From Panax quinquefolius (taxonomy: Eukaryota > Streptophyta > Magnoliopsida > Apiales > Araliaceae): 64,000 nucleotides of DNA. The notes beneath the pieces are model-generated. The model did no database searches, had not been told where the DNA came from, and saw only the letters and a list, made by a program, of their open reading frames with translations. The position numbers and the translations under genes are program-made. The stretch is from the NCBI GenBank assembly GCA_020205615.1, contig CM035165.1, positions 25,646,950 through 25,710,949 of the forward strand, given 5' to 3'. Positions 23,553 through 34,450 of this stretch are shown here, one piece after another (position 1 is the first letter of the stretch; each line of letters begins with the position of its first letter).

Positions 23553-26539
23553 TGTAACGACTCAAAAATTTAAATAATTTAATTCTCGACCTCGGTCGTT
23601 AATAATACATTCAACCTCTAATTTTACATCATTAAACGATAATACAACCATTAAAATTTGCGGAATAATTAAAATTTTCTATTACAAACTATTCTCGTTC
23701 CCAAAACTTTCAACCTTTACATCTAAATATTTCAGAATCATTTTAATACTACAAGAGTTTACATCACAAACGATATTGCAATTCAATATTAATACATTTT
23801 TCGGAACCTTAAACATGGTTCAACTAATAATAACTCAGTCATAGTGTATAAATCTTCAAGTTTCACATCTGATTCATGTCTTTCATGTAGCACATAACTT
23901 TACATTGGATCCTTAACCTACAAAAGTGGTTATTTGCAAGGTTGAGCTCAACAGCCCAATAAAATCTAACAATTTTCATGCATCACATAGCACATAATAA
24001 CATATTCAACATATATCTCGTAAACATTGGACTAACATAACATACATGCGGTAGTTCATAGAACAAGTATAAAGATTGAGTTCCTTACTCAATCAACATT
24101 CATTACTCAATCAACGTAGTCATAAATTGACTTTAACATTTCATTCTTTCAACATACATATAACACACCATGCTATTTGCAATAAAGATTTAAAACAGTT
24201 CATCATCAAATTCACATAGCAAATAGGAACTGAAAGACTTGCCTTGATCATTGTTTACCAATAACAGTTTAACATCTTACAGTTATCTGCACTTCATGCC
24301 CTACAAAATTATATAATCATACAAATAAACTATTAGTCACATAGCAACGTATAGTAGTTGTAATGTAAACTTTACTCTACATCTGATAACCCTTCTTATT
24401 ATCAATACACAATGTTCAATTTGATTGTGTTAACTTTTGACTTACATCTCACTGTATTACTTCTTAGGTCATATACTCGAAGTTCATTCAAGTGTTTAAG
24501 TGTTGCTAGGACTACTTATTGGTTTTATATTAAACTCATTTCATATCTTATAATATTCATTTCATTTGACTTAAAACACTTTTTACGTTCATTAACACTT
24601 GACACGGCGTTTCGACGTTCATTCGTCACACGCCCGATTTGTCTCTCTTGTGTGTGCTTAGAGCATTCACAACAGTTTCCTTATCTTTATCCCTACTCTG
24701 CAGTGTTATTGGGTCATTTGAAAAATAGAGATTCAATTTTTTTACTATGTACCCAACAGGTTCCTTATATTGATTCCTTAAATAATGAAATTTAAAATTT
24801 AAAAGTTAAAAGTTAAAATTTCCAATAGTCAAAATATCAAATTAATAATAATCTTATAATTTATAAAAGAGAGAGTATAATTTATCAATTATATTTCACT
24901 GTAAAATAATTTTTATTTTATTTTAAATTTTAAGTAATTTATGAAGTGAGTATTGAATGGATTGTAGTTGCAAATGTACACAAGATTAATATTAACTTTT
25001 TAAAAGTTAATTTGTGATATTTTAAATTTAAATTTAATACGATTCATTTAAATTTTGAAAATAATAAATTTTATAATTATTATTATTTTTATAATATTTA
25101 TAATTATATTGACATAAATTAAATAAATTTATATCAGTTTTATATTTTAATACGTTTGAAATTAATTTTTAAAATATAAGTCAATATTAAGTTTATAATT
25201 TGAAAATAAAGTAGTAAAAAAATGTCAAGATGTGTATGATTGATGAGTTGTCCACTTAAATGAGGGTGTGAAATGTCATTTTGTATATATAGAGAATGGT
25301 CTTTTGACTCTCTCACTCTAGGGAATAAAATCCTATATAGGGATTAAAATAGAGAGTCAAATAAGGATAAAGAAGCTGTTGGATAATGATTTGTTGATGT
25401 ATTCTTCAAAATTGGGGATAGAGAGTTAATTATAGAAAACGTTGTTAATACTCTTAGTATGCCTATACAACTTATCTAATGCATCATATTAATGTTAAGC
25501 ATCATTATATTTACTAACATTCACGTTTTATAACTTAGAACAACATCTTTTATCATCAGAAGCACTACACTTGTATACGTGCATGCCCGACGCCCTGCGA
25601 TTATCCCAAAAACATAATAGTCTTAAAGATGACCATTTTTACCCCTGTTACCGACCTCAAATTGAAACACTTAAAGAATAAAGGTTGTAGGTCTATTCGT
25701 CCTCGTTCCGGATCATCTTGAATCGCATCAATTGGAGTTCGTATGAAAACGTTATGCTCATTTTAGTAAAACATGTCCGGTCAGTTTTTTTTTCCAAAAT
25801 TTGAAAGACAGACTACCCCCCAGCTGGGTCTGGGGTTTTTGTACTACAATAGCCAGCCAAGGCTGGGGTACCTTCTGCAAATTCGCGAATGAACACCATG
25901 AACACTATAGATAGCCAAATTAGGCCTACATACTCTTTTCTAACAACCATACCAACCTACCCAAGGTGCAATATATTTACAAAAACATAAACTAATGTTT
26001 CTAACACGTTTCTAACCACATAAATAACATAAACATCAAAATTACAACCTTTAATTTCACTATTTCTATTATTTCTTCTTCTTTTGACATTAATAGCGAA
26101 ATTTTTCACTGTGAATTCGTTTCTTAACCAAATTGATTCATTCAACTTGCGTGCTTTTCGTTTTTAAACGTTTTAACAACATCCATCATCAATTTAAGTT
26201 TTCCATCATGATTTCATAGCAATATTAATCTCAAAATTGACCAAAGCTACATATATTAAACAAAACTATATATATTAAACAAAACTCATATTTTTCATCC
26301 TTAACATGATTTCCATGAACTTGACAACTCTAAAATCGTTTATAGACGACATACCACATATTATACACACATATAAACAAATATATCCTTATCCTTCATC
26401 AAACCAAACTAATTTTATAGAAACCTAATATTTTAGGTAAACAAAAGAGAGAGTTTTAAGGTTGGATTAATACCTTTTGATTCCTTCTTAACCCAATTAG
26501 ATGATGAATAATGTTATTTTCTTCTTGTTCTTCCAAAGC
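23553..26539 (-). repeat. LARD-C 5' LTR, interrupted by SIRE-H
   Basis: Opens TGTAACGACTCAAAAATTT and follows the left LTR to '..ttgttcttccaaagc', equivalent to about 19772, where SIRE-H begins. It carries the MITE at 24661-25453. The remaining roughly 790 bp should follow the right end of SIRE-H outside the window. Confidence 0.9.
24661..25453. mobile_element. PIF/Harbinger-like MITE (793 bp)
   Basis: Absent from the sister LTR, which reads straight through 'gtgcTTAGtatgcc'. The insert is flanked by TTA on both sides (24658-24660, 25454-25456). Termini are GAGCATTCACAACAG and, reverse-complemented, GAGTATTAACAACGT (11 of 15 match). A 3-bp TTA TSD and a GAGCATTCACA-type end fit the PIF/Harbinger (Tourist) group. 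It is AT-rich with no ORF, hence non-autonomous. Confidence 0.8.
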
Positions 26540-28010
26540 TATTGGGAGATTGCTATTTAAATTTGATGTTGAAAGTAAATATTCATGATTATATGTAAAG
26601 TCCTTCAAGGATTATATGTACAAGGACTTAGTGGTCGATCAAAATTGTTAGGTTGATCTAAGCTTTTAATGTTTATCATTCTGTAAATGAATGTATAGAT
26701 GAAGAGATCAAAGCTATTAGGTTGATATATATCTTGAGATGTAATAGATTGGCTTCAACAAAATTGTAGTCTATTGAGCTGATCAAGAGATTGCAGAAGC
26801 CAAGGCAGAATCGTAGAGCATCAAGAAATCGTAGTGTGTCTGCCTTGAAGGGCCTCTCCTGGAATCGTATAGTGGTCCAAATGTTTGTCGATGCCAACTC
26901 AAAGATCGTAGTGTGCACTCGAAAACGTAGAGTCTGCAAGACAAGCAAGTGAAGATCGTAGTGTGCCAGTCCTTAAGAGAAATCGTAGTGTTCTCGTTTG
27001 CTAGTATTGGATCAAGCACCAAGATGGCAAGACACCACGATCATAATTGTAGAGCATCATCTGCATGTGTCAGAAGCATCGAGCCTTGCCCATTTGTTTA
27101 AGGATAAAACCCAACAAATGTGGAATGGAGTATAAACGTTGAAGTTCTCGGTAGTCCCAATGACACAAAAGATATCCTTAGTATACAACAAAGAAACGTA
27201 TTGAAGAAGCTAAGGAAAGTACTATGGGTCAGCAGAAAACACCTTTTCAGGTGTTAGGTGAGATAGCAATCTGCTGTGTCAGTGGGCCAGACTGCAAATC
27301 AGAAGTTGTGCAAAAAACATCCTTCAAAGCTCAGAAATGTCAAATACATTTAATGCTTCAACGGATACATTTCAAAGACCACATATATGCAAAAGATCAG
27401 TAGATGATTCAATAAAGCAAGCATTGAACAAAAAAGGCTGAAGAACACTCAACACTCAACTCTACGATCTAAAAAGAGAAAGCTTGCTCAGCTACTCAAT
27501 TCTTTCGAACAAAAGCTTAATGACAACTAAGTAGCACCATTCAAGAACTAATCAACTACTATCAAGTGAAATAAGAAGTTCCAAGTCAGAAGGACTTGAA
27601 GAGTTGTAAGTGAACTGTGAAGAACCAAGTGTGCTGGACTTGAAGAGTTCAAAAGTGAACTGAGAAGTGCCAAGACTGCTGGTCTTGAAGGAATCCGTGT
27701 GATTCAGAAAGTGTAAAAGATATCCTTAGTGGATTTCCCACTCGAGGAGTAGAAGAGTGGACTAGGAGCTTTAAGTGCTCTGAACCACTTAAAATTGATG
27801 TGTCTCTTACATTTTTGCTATAACTGCTATAACTGTTATAACTGTCTCACTCTCATTAACTCACTATATCTTTAAGGGAGAACAAACAAATCTTAATTTC
27901 ACTATGTTTAAATCATTATTAAAACTAACAAAGTATTTCGAAAAGAGTTTAAAATATCTATTCAACCCCCCCCCCCTTCTAGATAACTATTGTGCCTCCG
28001 GGAACTAACA
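26540..28010 (+). repeat. SIRE-H 5' LTR (about 1.47 kb)
   Basis: Ends ..GTGCCTCCGGGAACTAACA just before the PBS. The start reads TATTGGGAGATTG, taken as a mutated TG. It is homologous to the reverse complement of 48464-51511. A dense cluster of ATCGTAG motifs sits at 26806-27060, and a poly-C run at 27965-27976. Confidence 0.85.
26806..27060. promoter_or_regulatory. ATCGTAG-type motif cluster in SIRE-H LTR
   Basis: Eight copies of ATCGTAGAG/ATCGTAGTG or one-base variants: near 26809, 26828, 26864, 26905, 26925, 26955, 26982 and 27047, mostly spaced 20-40 bp and in one orientation. The same core fills the SIRE-I LTR and the 44961-45080 array. A U3 regulatory cluster is inferred. Confidence 0.6.
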
Positions 28011-28011
28011 A

Positions 28012-28025
28012 TTGGTATCAGAGTA
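28012..28025 (+). other. SIRE-H primer-binding site
   Basis: TTGGTATCAGAGTA, one base from the LTR end; matches the initiator tRNA-Met 3' end. Confidence 0.92.
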
Positions 28026-28063
28026 GGTTCTATCAAATAGCCTAGAAAGCTTAAGTAGATCCA

Positions 28064-28628
28064 ATGGCACATCTGATAAGCGAATCAAAGACTGGAGGAG
28101 GCAGCAAGCCACCTATGTGCAACAAAGACAAGTTCGCTAACTGGAAAGTTCGTATGCAAGCATACATGGATTCAATAGATGAAGATCTATTTGAAACTGT
28201 TCAGAATGAGCCCTACATTCCTACAAAGCTTGCACCAACTACAGATGACCTAAATAGAATTCAGATCAAGGTCAAAGAAGAATGGACAGACAACAAAAAG
28301 AAAGCTGTTCAACTCGACAAAAAGGCCAAGAACATTTTGTTCCAATCTTTAGAAGATGATCTGTTCGAAAATGTGGTAAATAGCAAAACAACAAAGGAGG
28401 TTTGGGAAGCATTGCTCATCATGCATGAAGGAACTAAAGAGGTTAGAGAAAATGAGCAATCTCTCTTGACTCAGCAATATGAGATGTTTGCACACGTTCA
28501 AGGAGAAAATGTCACTTTCAGCTACGAAAGATTCAATGTACTGCTCAACTCTCTCCAAGCCTATGGAAAGATCTATCCAAATATAGATCTAATCATAAAG
28601 TTCATGAGAGCTTTACCTAGCAAGTGGG
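28064..28628 (+). pseudogene. SIRE-H gag, N-terminal part
   Basis: Begins at the ATG at 28064, 39 bp after the PBS, and stays open for 188 codons. It has the DUF4219/UBN2 layout of copia gag: NKDKFANWKVRMQAYMD near residue 25, AKNILFQSLEDDLFENVV near residue 88, and KTTKEVWEALLIMHEGT near residue 107. It ends at LPSKW, where Copia-G enters (GTGGG TSD 28624-28628). The last 21 codons of the apparent ORF after 28628 are Copia-G LTR, not gag. Gag forms the virus-like particle. Confidence 0.88.
28624..28628. repeat. Copia-G left TSD GTGGG
   Basis: GTGGG before TGTTAGG matches GTGGG after the other LTR at 38083-38087. Confidence 0.95.
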
Positions 28629-30491
28629 TGTTAGGTTTTTATGAAAATCAAAGTAGCAATCAAATTGCAAAAATAGCGGAAGCGAAATAAAATCAGATTT
28701 TAAAATTTTTCACAAACCAATTACCCGGATCATCCTTTATGCATATTATTAATTAAACGAAGAATAAGAAATTATGAAATCATACCCTTGTAGAAACGAG
28801 CTTCCTCAGGTACGAGTTCACCTCCTACTTCTCCGCGATCTCCTTGAATCTCCGGGTAGATTCCTTCCTTTGATTAATGTAAGCCACCCAAGTGTATGGC
28901 CTCTATAGGTGATCCACCAAGGAAGAGGAATTTTTCAAGAAGAAGGGATTTGGCTCAAACCCTAGTTTTTCCTATCTGAATAAGAAAAGGGGTGTTCTCT
29001 CAAAAACCAGGAATTACGTATATTAGATATCTAATATAAGACTCCTCTTATAAAGATATCATGTAACCCTATTTTAATTAAAATAAGGTATTATTTATTT
29101 AATTAAACTCTTTTAATTAAATGGGCTCCCTAATCCTATTAGGGGTAATTAATTAAACTCCTTTAACTAATTTTCTTTCCTAATCCAATTAGGAATAAAT
29201 GAGAGTACTTATATTAAATTAATTCCTAAACCTTTTAGAAATTAAAATAATAATAATTGTAATAATATTAATAAGACTCCTCTTATTAATTTATATTTAA
29301 TATTTCTAAAATATTAAATAATAAATATTAAGCTATTTAATTTATTCTATCACCATAGATTAAATTAAATATACTTAACATATTATTACAATTATGCCAT
29401 TAACTTCTTAAATAATTATTCTTCCTTTTATGGTGTGACCCTTTAGGTTCTCCATATTAAACAGGTTGTGAATAAATCAATTAGAACAATTCTAATCTCA
29501 TTTAAATAAATAAATTAAACAAATAATTTATTTAAATAAATAATATTTATTCTACAATAGGATAAGCCTCCTAGTATCAACGACTTTCCGGATAATATAG
29601 ATTTCAACATTAATCATAAAAGAACCTTTGAGTAAATAGTTACCAATGACAATTCAATCCTTCCACCATACAATGTCCCAATTAAATATAAGACATGGAA
29701 TTCTTGTCAAGTCTTATTTTATTTAATTATATGTATTTCGATTCCTAAATGAACAACTCCTAATGAATGCAAATTAGAAACTACTTTCTAATTTCATTCC
29801 ACCTCGCCAAGGATTCTGGATTGTCATTTATCGAATCACATAGGACATTTCTCCTTTTACTAGAAGTGGTAGATTCTTTATTGATCATTCATTATCTTCA
29901 TATATAACTTATTACACCCAAGCATACCCTTTGATATACTCTAAAAGTCTTAAGGAATAAGTCAAAGTGTAATTCATTATATATAAGATACTATGATGAT
30001 CTCAAGTCTAAGGATCATTTTGTACTACTATCACTACATGAATTCCTATTGTGGTAAGTAAAACTCCATTAGGTATTAAAGTAGCGAGTGCGTTCGGTGA
30101 ACTTATTCTCTAATAAGCACCTACATACTTGCTTTAGTGTCTCCACACAAATGATCATGAGATCAATCATCCTCATCCAATGAGAAAAGCAACGTATGTA
30201 CCAATCTATCCGGATTCACTAATCCCCAATTTAGTAATCCAATGATTGGGAACTATTTTAGTTTTAAGCTTTCTAAGAATTTAGATCTCATTAGAATGAT
30301 CATCATCATCATTATTCTAAAAGCGTTGCTTAAAACTATGGGTTTATCACATATTATTAAAAACGGCACCATATAGTAATAATAAATGCCTTTAATAAAT
30401 AATTCTTTTATTAATAAATAAATAAGATTGATTACACAAGTATATGCTTTATCATCATACATGATTGGCTTTATCATGCATAATACTTTCA
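28629..30491 (-). repeat. Copia-G 3' LTR (1863 bp)
   Basis: Opens TGTTAGGTTTTTATG and closes CATAATACTTTCA. It matches 36225-38082 almost throughout; differences cluster at a few CG-containing spots. Confidence 0.95.
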
Positions 30492-30506
30492 ATCTCCCAC
30501 TTGCAC
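30492..30506 (-). other. Copia-G polypurine tract
   Basis: The minus strand reads GTGCAAGTGGGAGAT followed by the LTR start TGAAAGTATTATG, the usual copia PPT form. Confidence 0.85.
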
Positions 30507-31145
30507 TAAAGCAATCGCCGTGGTATCTCATACCCATCTTCTAAGTGACGATCAAATCTTTACTTGTTGTGTTAACGCTTTAGTAAATGGATCTGCAATA
30601 TTGTCTTGAGAGTCCACACGCCTGTGGTGACGTCTCCTCTTTCAATGATCTCCGATCAAATGAAATCGCATGCAACACGTGTTTGGATTTCGATGAGACT
30701 GGGTTCCTTAGCTTCTTGATGCTTATGTAACAGCCTCCAAAGATGTTGTCCGCACGAATAAAGGCACTGGTCCTTTAATGCTAGGAACCACACCAAGTTC
30801 GGTAATGAACTTCTTCATCCAAATGACTTCCTTTGCAGACTTCACTTGCGCCTATGTCTCGCCTCACATCCTTTGAATCAAGAATGTTTGTCGCTTTGAA
30901 CTTTTCCAACTCATCTGCGCCATCGTTTAAGGTAAACACATACCTCAAACGCAGTTATTGTCATCTTGGTCTATTTGAAAACTTGAGTCCGTGAAGCCTC
31001 TAGTTTTAATTCGGACCACCGTAGACAAGAAATACATCCTTAGTTCTTCTTAAGTACTTTAGGATATTTTCACTTCCTTCCAGTTGTTCTTCTCCGGATT
31101 CGATGATATCCGCTTGTTACACTAAGTGCATGAGCGACATCTGGT
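30507..31145 (-). pseudogene. Copia-G RNase H remnant
   Basis: Minus-strand codons for the copia RNase H domain in shifting frames. GFTDSSFQIDQDD and MAQMSWKSSKRQT around 30870-30990 correspond to the G-Y-x-D-A-D/S-F and WKSSKQ blocks. The C-terminal end, DPLTKALTQ and MGMRYHGDCFSASG, is near 30510-30570. RNase H would remove genomic RNA from the RNA-DNA hybrid. Several frameshifts and in-frame stops prevent expression. Confidence 0.75.
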
Positions 31146-31900
31146 CTAGTACATATCATCATACCGTACATGATAGATCCTATTCTTTGAAGCATAAGGT
31201 ATCTTACTCATGCGGTTTCTCTCCTCAGGTGTCTTTGGGGCTTGTTTCTTGGAGAGATGTATTCCATGGCTCATCGGCATGAGACCTCTTTTGGAATCTT
31301 CCATGCTAAACCTTTTTAGCATCAAGTCAATGTACATTCCTTGGGATAAGCCAAGCATCCTATTAGATCTATCTCTATAGATCTTTATCCCCAAAATATA
31401 GGATGCTTCTCCCAAGTCCTTCATGGAGAAGTGTTTAGATAACCTTGATTTTAATTGTTTGCGACATAGAATATCATTCCTATCGGTAATATATCATCAA
31501 CATATAATACAAGGAATGAAACAGTATGGCCCCACTAACCTTCTTGTACACACATGGTTCATCCTCATTTTTGATAAAATCAAACTTTTTGATTGTCTCA
31601 TCAAAACGGATGTTCCACCTACGAGAAGCTTGCTTTAATCCATAAATGGATCGTTGTAGCTTACAGACTTGATTTGTTCCAACCTTTGAAACAAATCCCT
31701 CCGGTTGTGTCATATACACATCCTCCTCAAGTTTCCCATTGAGGAAGGCCGTTTTCACGTCCATCCGCCGATTTCGTAGAAGTAAGTGGTAAGTTTTAAT
31801 CGCAAGCAAAATCCGAATGGACTTGAGCATTGCTCTTGGTGAGAAGGTTTCGTCATAGTCAACTCCTTGTCTTTGTTTGAAACCTTTTGCAACCGATGGC
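31146..31900 (-). pseudogene. Copia-G reverse transcriptase remnant
   Basis: Copia-type RT (RVT_2). Recognisable blocks: MDVKTAFLNGKLEEDVYMTQ at about 31700-31760 (motif A Asp present), CKLQRSIYGLKQASRRWN near 31640, the catalytic Tyr-Val-Asp-Asp codons at 31493-31504 in a shifted frame, and MKDLGEASYILGIKIYRDR at 31375-31424. Frame breaks near 31500 and 31425 split it in two. Catalytic residues survive at codon level. Confidence 0.85.
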
Positions 31901-33610
31901 GGGCCTTATAGGTCTCTACCTTGCTTGCTCTGCTCCAGTCTTTCTTTTAAAGACCCATTTACATCCAATAGGCTTAATGCCTTGGTGGTGAGACCAAAGT
32001 CCATACTTGGTTCTCATACATGGAGTCCATCTCGGATTTCATGGCTTCTTGCCATTTCTCCGAGTCTTTACTACTCATAGCTTTGTTAAGTAATTCAATG
32101 GATCATCATCATCTATGATCGTACCTCATTGTCATCTTCTATGACAAGTCCATACCTGTCTGGTATCTTTGGTACTCTTTCAGATTCTGAATAGGGTGTG
32201 GTATGAATGAATCTCTACTTGGTTAGGTACCTCACTTTGATCTGTAGTATTTTGTGGTTCTTGAACTTCTTCAAGATATATCTTACTCCCACCGACCCCT
32301 TCAAGGATAAACTCCTTTTCCAAGAAGCGCATGTTTATAACAAACACCTTTTGATCGGTTGGATGATAGAAATAATACCGATGTTTCTTTAGGGTATCCC
32401 ACAAATCTACATTTGTCGGATCTAGTCTGCGACTTATCATTTTCAAACTTTTTGACATAATTTGGACAACCCCAAGTCTTAACATGCTTAAGATTTGGTT
32501 TCCTCCCATCCATAACTCATATGGGGTCTTGGGGACGGATTTTGTAGGTACCTTGTTAAGTAGGTATCAACCGATTCTAGGGCAAATCCCTCGAAGGAAG
32601 CTGGAAGGTCGGTAAAACTCATCATAGATCGAACCATGTCCAACAATGTTCGATTTCTCCTTCAGATACACCATTCATCCGTGGCGTTCTGGTGGAGTCC
32701 ATTGTGAGATTATACCATTTTCTTTGAGACAATTGAGAAACTCACCACTTAAGTATTCTCCTCCTCGATCGGATCGAAGAATCTTAATACTCTTACCAGT
32801 TTGCTTCTCTACTCACTCCGAACTCTTTGAACTTTTCAAATGATTGATTTGTATTTCATTAAATACACATATCCAAATCTTGAGTGGTCGTAAATCGATG
32901 AATGTAATAAAATAAGAATACCCTCCTCGTAATGCGGTCGTTGTCATAGGTCCACATACATCTGTGTGTACCAACGCTAACAACTCAGAACTCTTTCTCC
33001 TTTTCCACTAAAAGGAGATTTAGTCATTTTACCCATGAGACAAGATTCACGGAGTTGGATATGATTCATAATCGAGATAGCTCTAGGAGCCCATCTTTAT
33101 GCAACTTGGATAATCTTGTTTCATTAATATGATGAAGTCTACGATTGCCACATGAAGGTATAATTAACATCATCTCTTTTCCTTTTCTTAGTTTGTTCAA
33201 TTTGAAATATATTTTCATGCAAGTCAAGTATATAAAGTCCATTTCGCAAATTACCAACACCATATAAAACATTATCATTATAAATGGAACAACATTGTTC
33301 TTTATTATAATATTAAAACCATCCATATCCAATACAGAGATAGAAATAATGTTTCTAATGATATTTGGAACAAAATAACAATTATTTAAATTAATGAACT
33401 TGCCAGTAGGCAAGATTAAACAATAAGTCCCTACAAACTAATGCAAAGAACCTTTGCTCCATTTCCCACTCGTAGGGCGACCTCATCCTTGCTTTCGACT
33501 TTCTACTACGACCACCCCACAGATATTATTACATATGTGAGAACCACATCCAGGTATCCAATACCCAAGTAGAAGATTGACTTTCGAGAAAAATTAATTT
33601 CAATCATAAA
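31901..33610 (-). pseudogene. Copia-G protease and integrase remnants
   Basis: Minus strand, in reading order: a protease start near 33560 (VLDT codons followed by an extra base before Gly-Cys-Gly); a GAG-pre-integrase segment at 33066-33413 (NLNNCYFVPNIIRNIISIS, ending SCGNRRLHHINETRLSKLHKDG); a strongly decayed integrase core at about 32540-33050 with no readable DDE triad in one frame; then the integrase C-terminal linker at 32180-32509 (KHVKTWGCPNYV, KHRYYFYHPTDQKVF, FLEKEFI). At 31901-32180 an acidic linker leads into RT. Not translatable as a whole. Confidence 0.75.
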
Positions 33611-33627
33611 CAAACCTTGATTAGGAT

Positions 33628-34450
33628 TCAAGCTTCTCCAAGCTTCTTACGCTTTTGTTCTCGCGAGATAATCCTTGCAGTTCCTCTTCCAATGACCGGC
33701 TTATTGCAATGGAAGCAAATTCCTTTGCTAGCTGGATCAGGTTTCTTTTGATCCTTCACTTTTGCCTTTCCCTTAGCCTTCTTGGATTTCTTCTTTTCAG
33801 AAAATACCTTGGGCCTCTTCCTTTTCTTGGAAGAATCATCCACCAGTAAGACATGGTTCTTCTTGGATGGGAGGTGACCTTGGCAGATTTTCAACATGTT
33901 AAGTAATTCAGGCAAGCTGACATCCAACTTATTCATGTGAAAATTCACAACAAATTGTGAGAAGGTGTCTGGGAGTGACTGCAAGACTAAATCTTGACTC
34001 AACTCCCCATCCATGACGAACCCAAGCTGTCCAAGACGTTCAATCAGATTGATCATCTTTAGGACATGAGTCTCAACGGTAGTGCCCTCGGTCATCCGAG
34101 ATCGGAAGAGCTCCTTAGATATTTCATATCTAGCAATTCTACTTTGCTCACCATACAACTCTCAAGGTGCGATAGCATAGTAGGAGCATCCATGTTTTAA
34201 TCTTGTGATTTGAAGCTCGTTACTCATGGATGCGAGCATGATGCATTGAGCCACAGTTTAAAAGTAGCAATCTCTTCCTCAGAGGCTGTCTCTGCAACTT
34301 TTGCAGGTACAGGCGAATTTAGGACATAAGAAATCTTTTCAGCAATGAGAACAATTCTCAGATTCCTTAACCAAATCCGTGTAGTTTGGTCAAATTCGGT
34401 TTGTTAGCATCAAGTATGCTTCAGCAGTGAAATTAGTGAATGTGACATTT
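33628..34450 (-). pseudogene. Copia-G gag remnant
   Basis: N-terminal codons at 34250-34440 read WLRNLRIVLIAEKISYVL, the copia gag start after L-x-G-x-N-Y. A frame break follows, then a long open stretch (34158-33628): ARYEISKELFRSRMTEGTT, the ETHVLKMINLIERLGQLGF block, LVLQSLPDTFSQFVVNFH, and a Lys-rich linker. The CCHC knuckle starts CFHCNKP, but one missing G in a GGG run shifts the frame so His and the last Cys are read in the next frame. Particle protein and RNA binding are the family roles. Confidence 0.85.

Larger units (their letters stand above)
17600..26539 (-). mobile_element. LARD-C: large non-coding LTR element
   Basis: Left LTR 17600-20563 and right LTR 23553-26539 are clear copies; the right one is cut by SIRE-H and its remainder is outside the window. 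A PBS sits at the right LTR and a PPT at the left, so the element is minus-strand. The internal 2.99 kb (20564-23552) shows no gag or pol motif in any frame, only short chance ORFs. Long LTRs plus a long non-coding core match the LARD class of non-autonomous elements. The PPT-side sequence resembles the 3' end of Tekay/Del elements, suggesting its helper. The left TSD would be GCAAG (17595-17599); its partner lies beyond the window. Confidence 0.8.

Noticed and set aside
28629..28690. Last 21 codons of the apparent SIRE-H gag ORF
   Set aside because: They are Copia-G LTR sequence read through in frame by chance; gag resumes at 38083.
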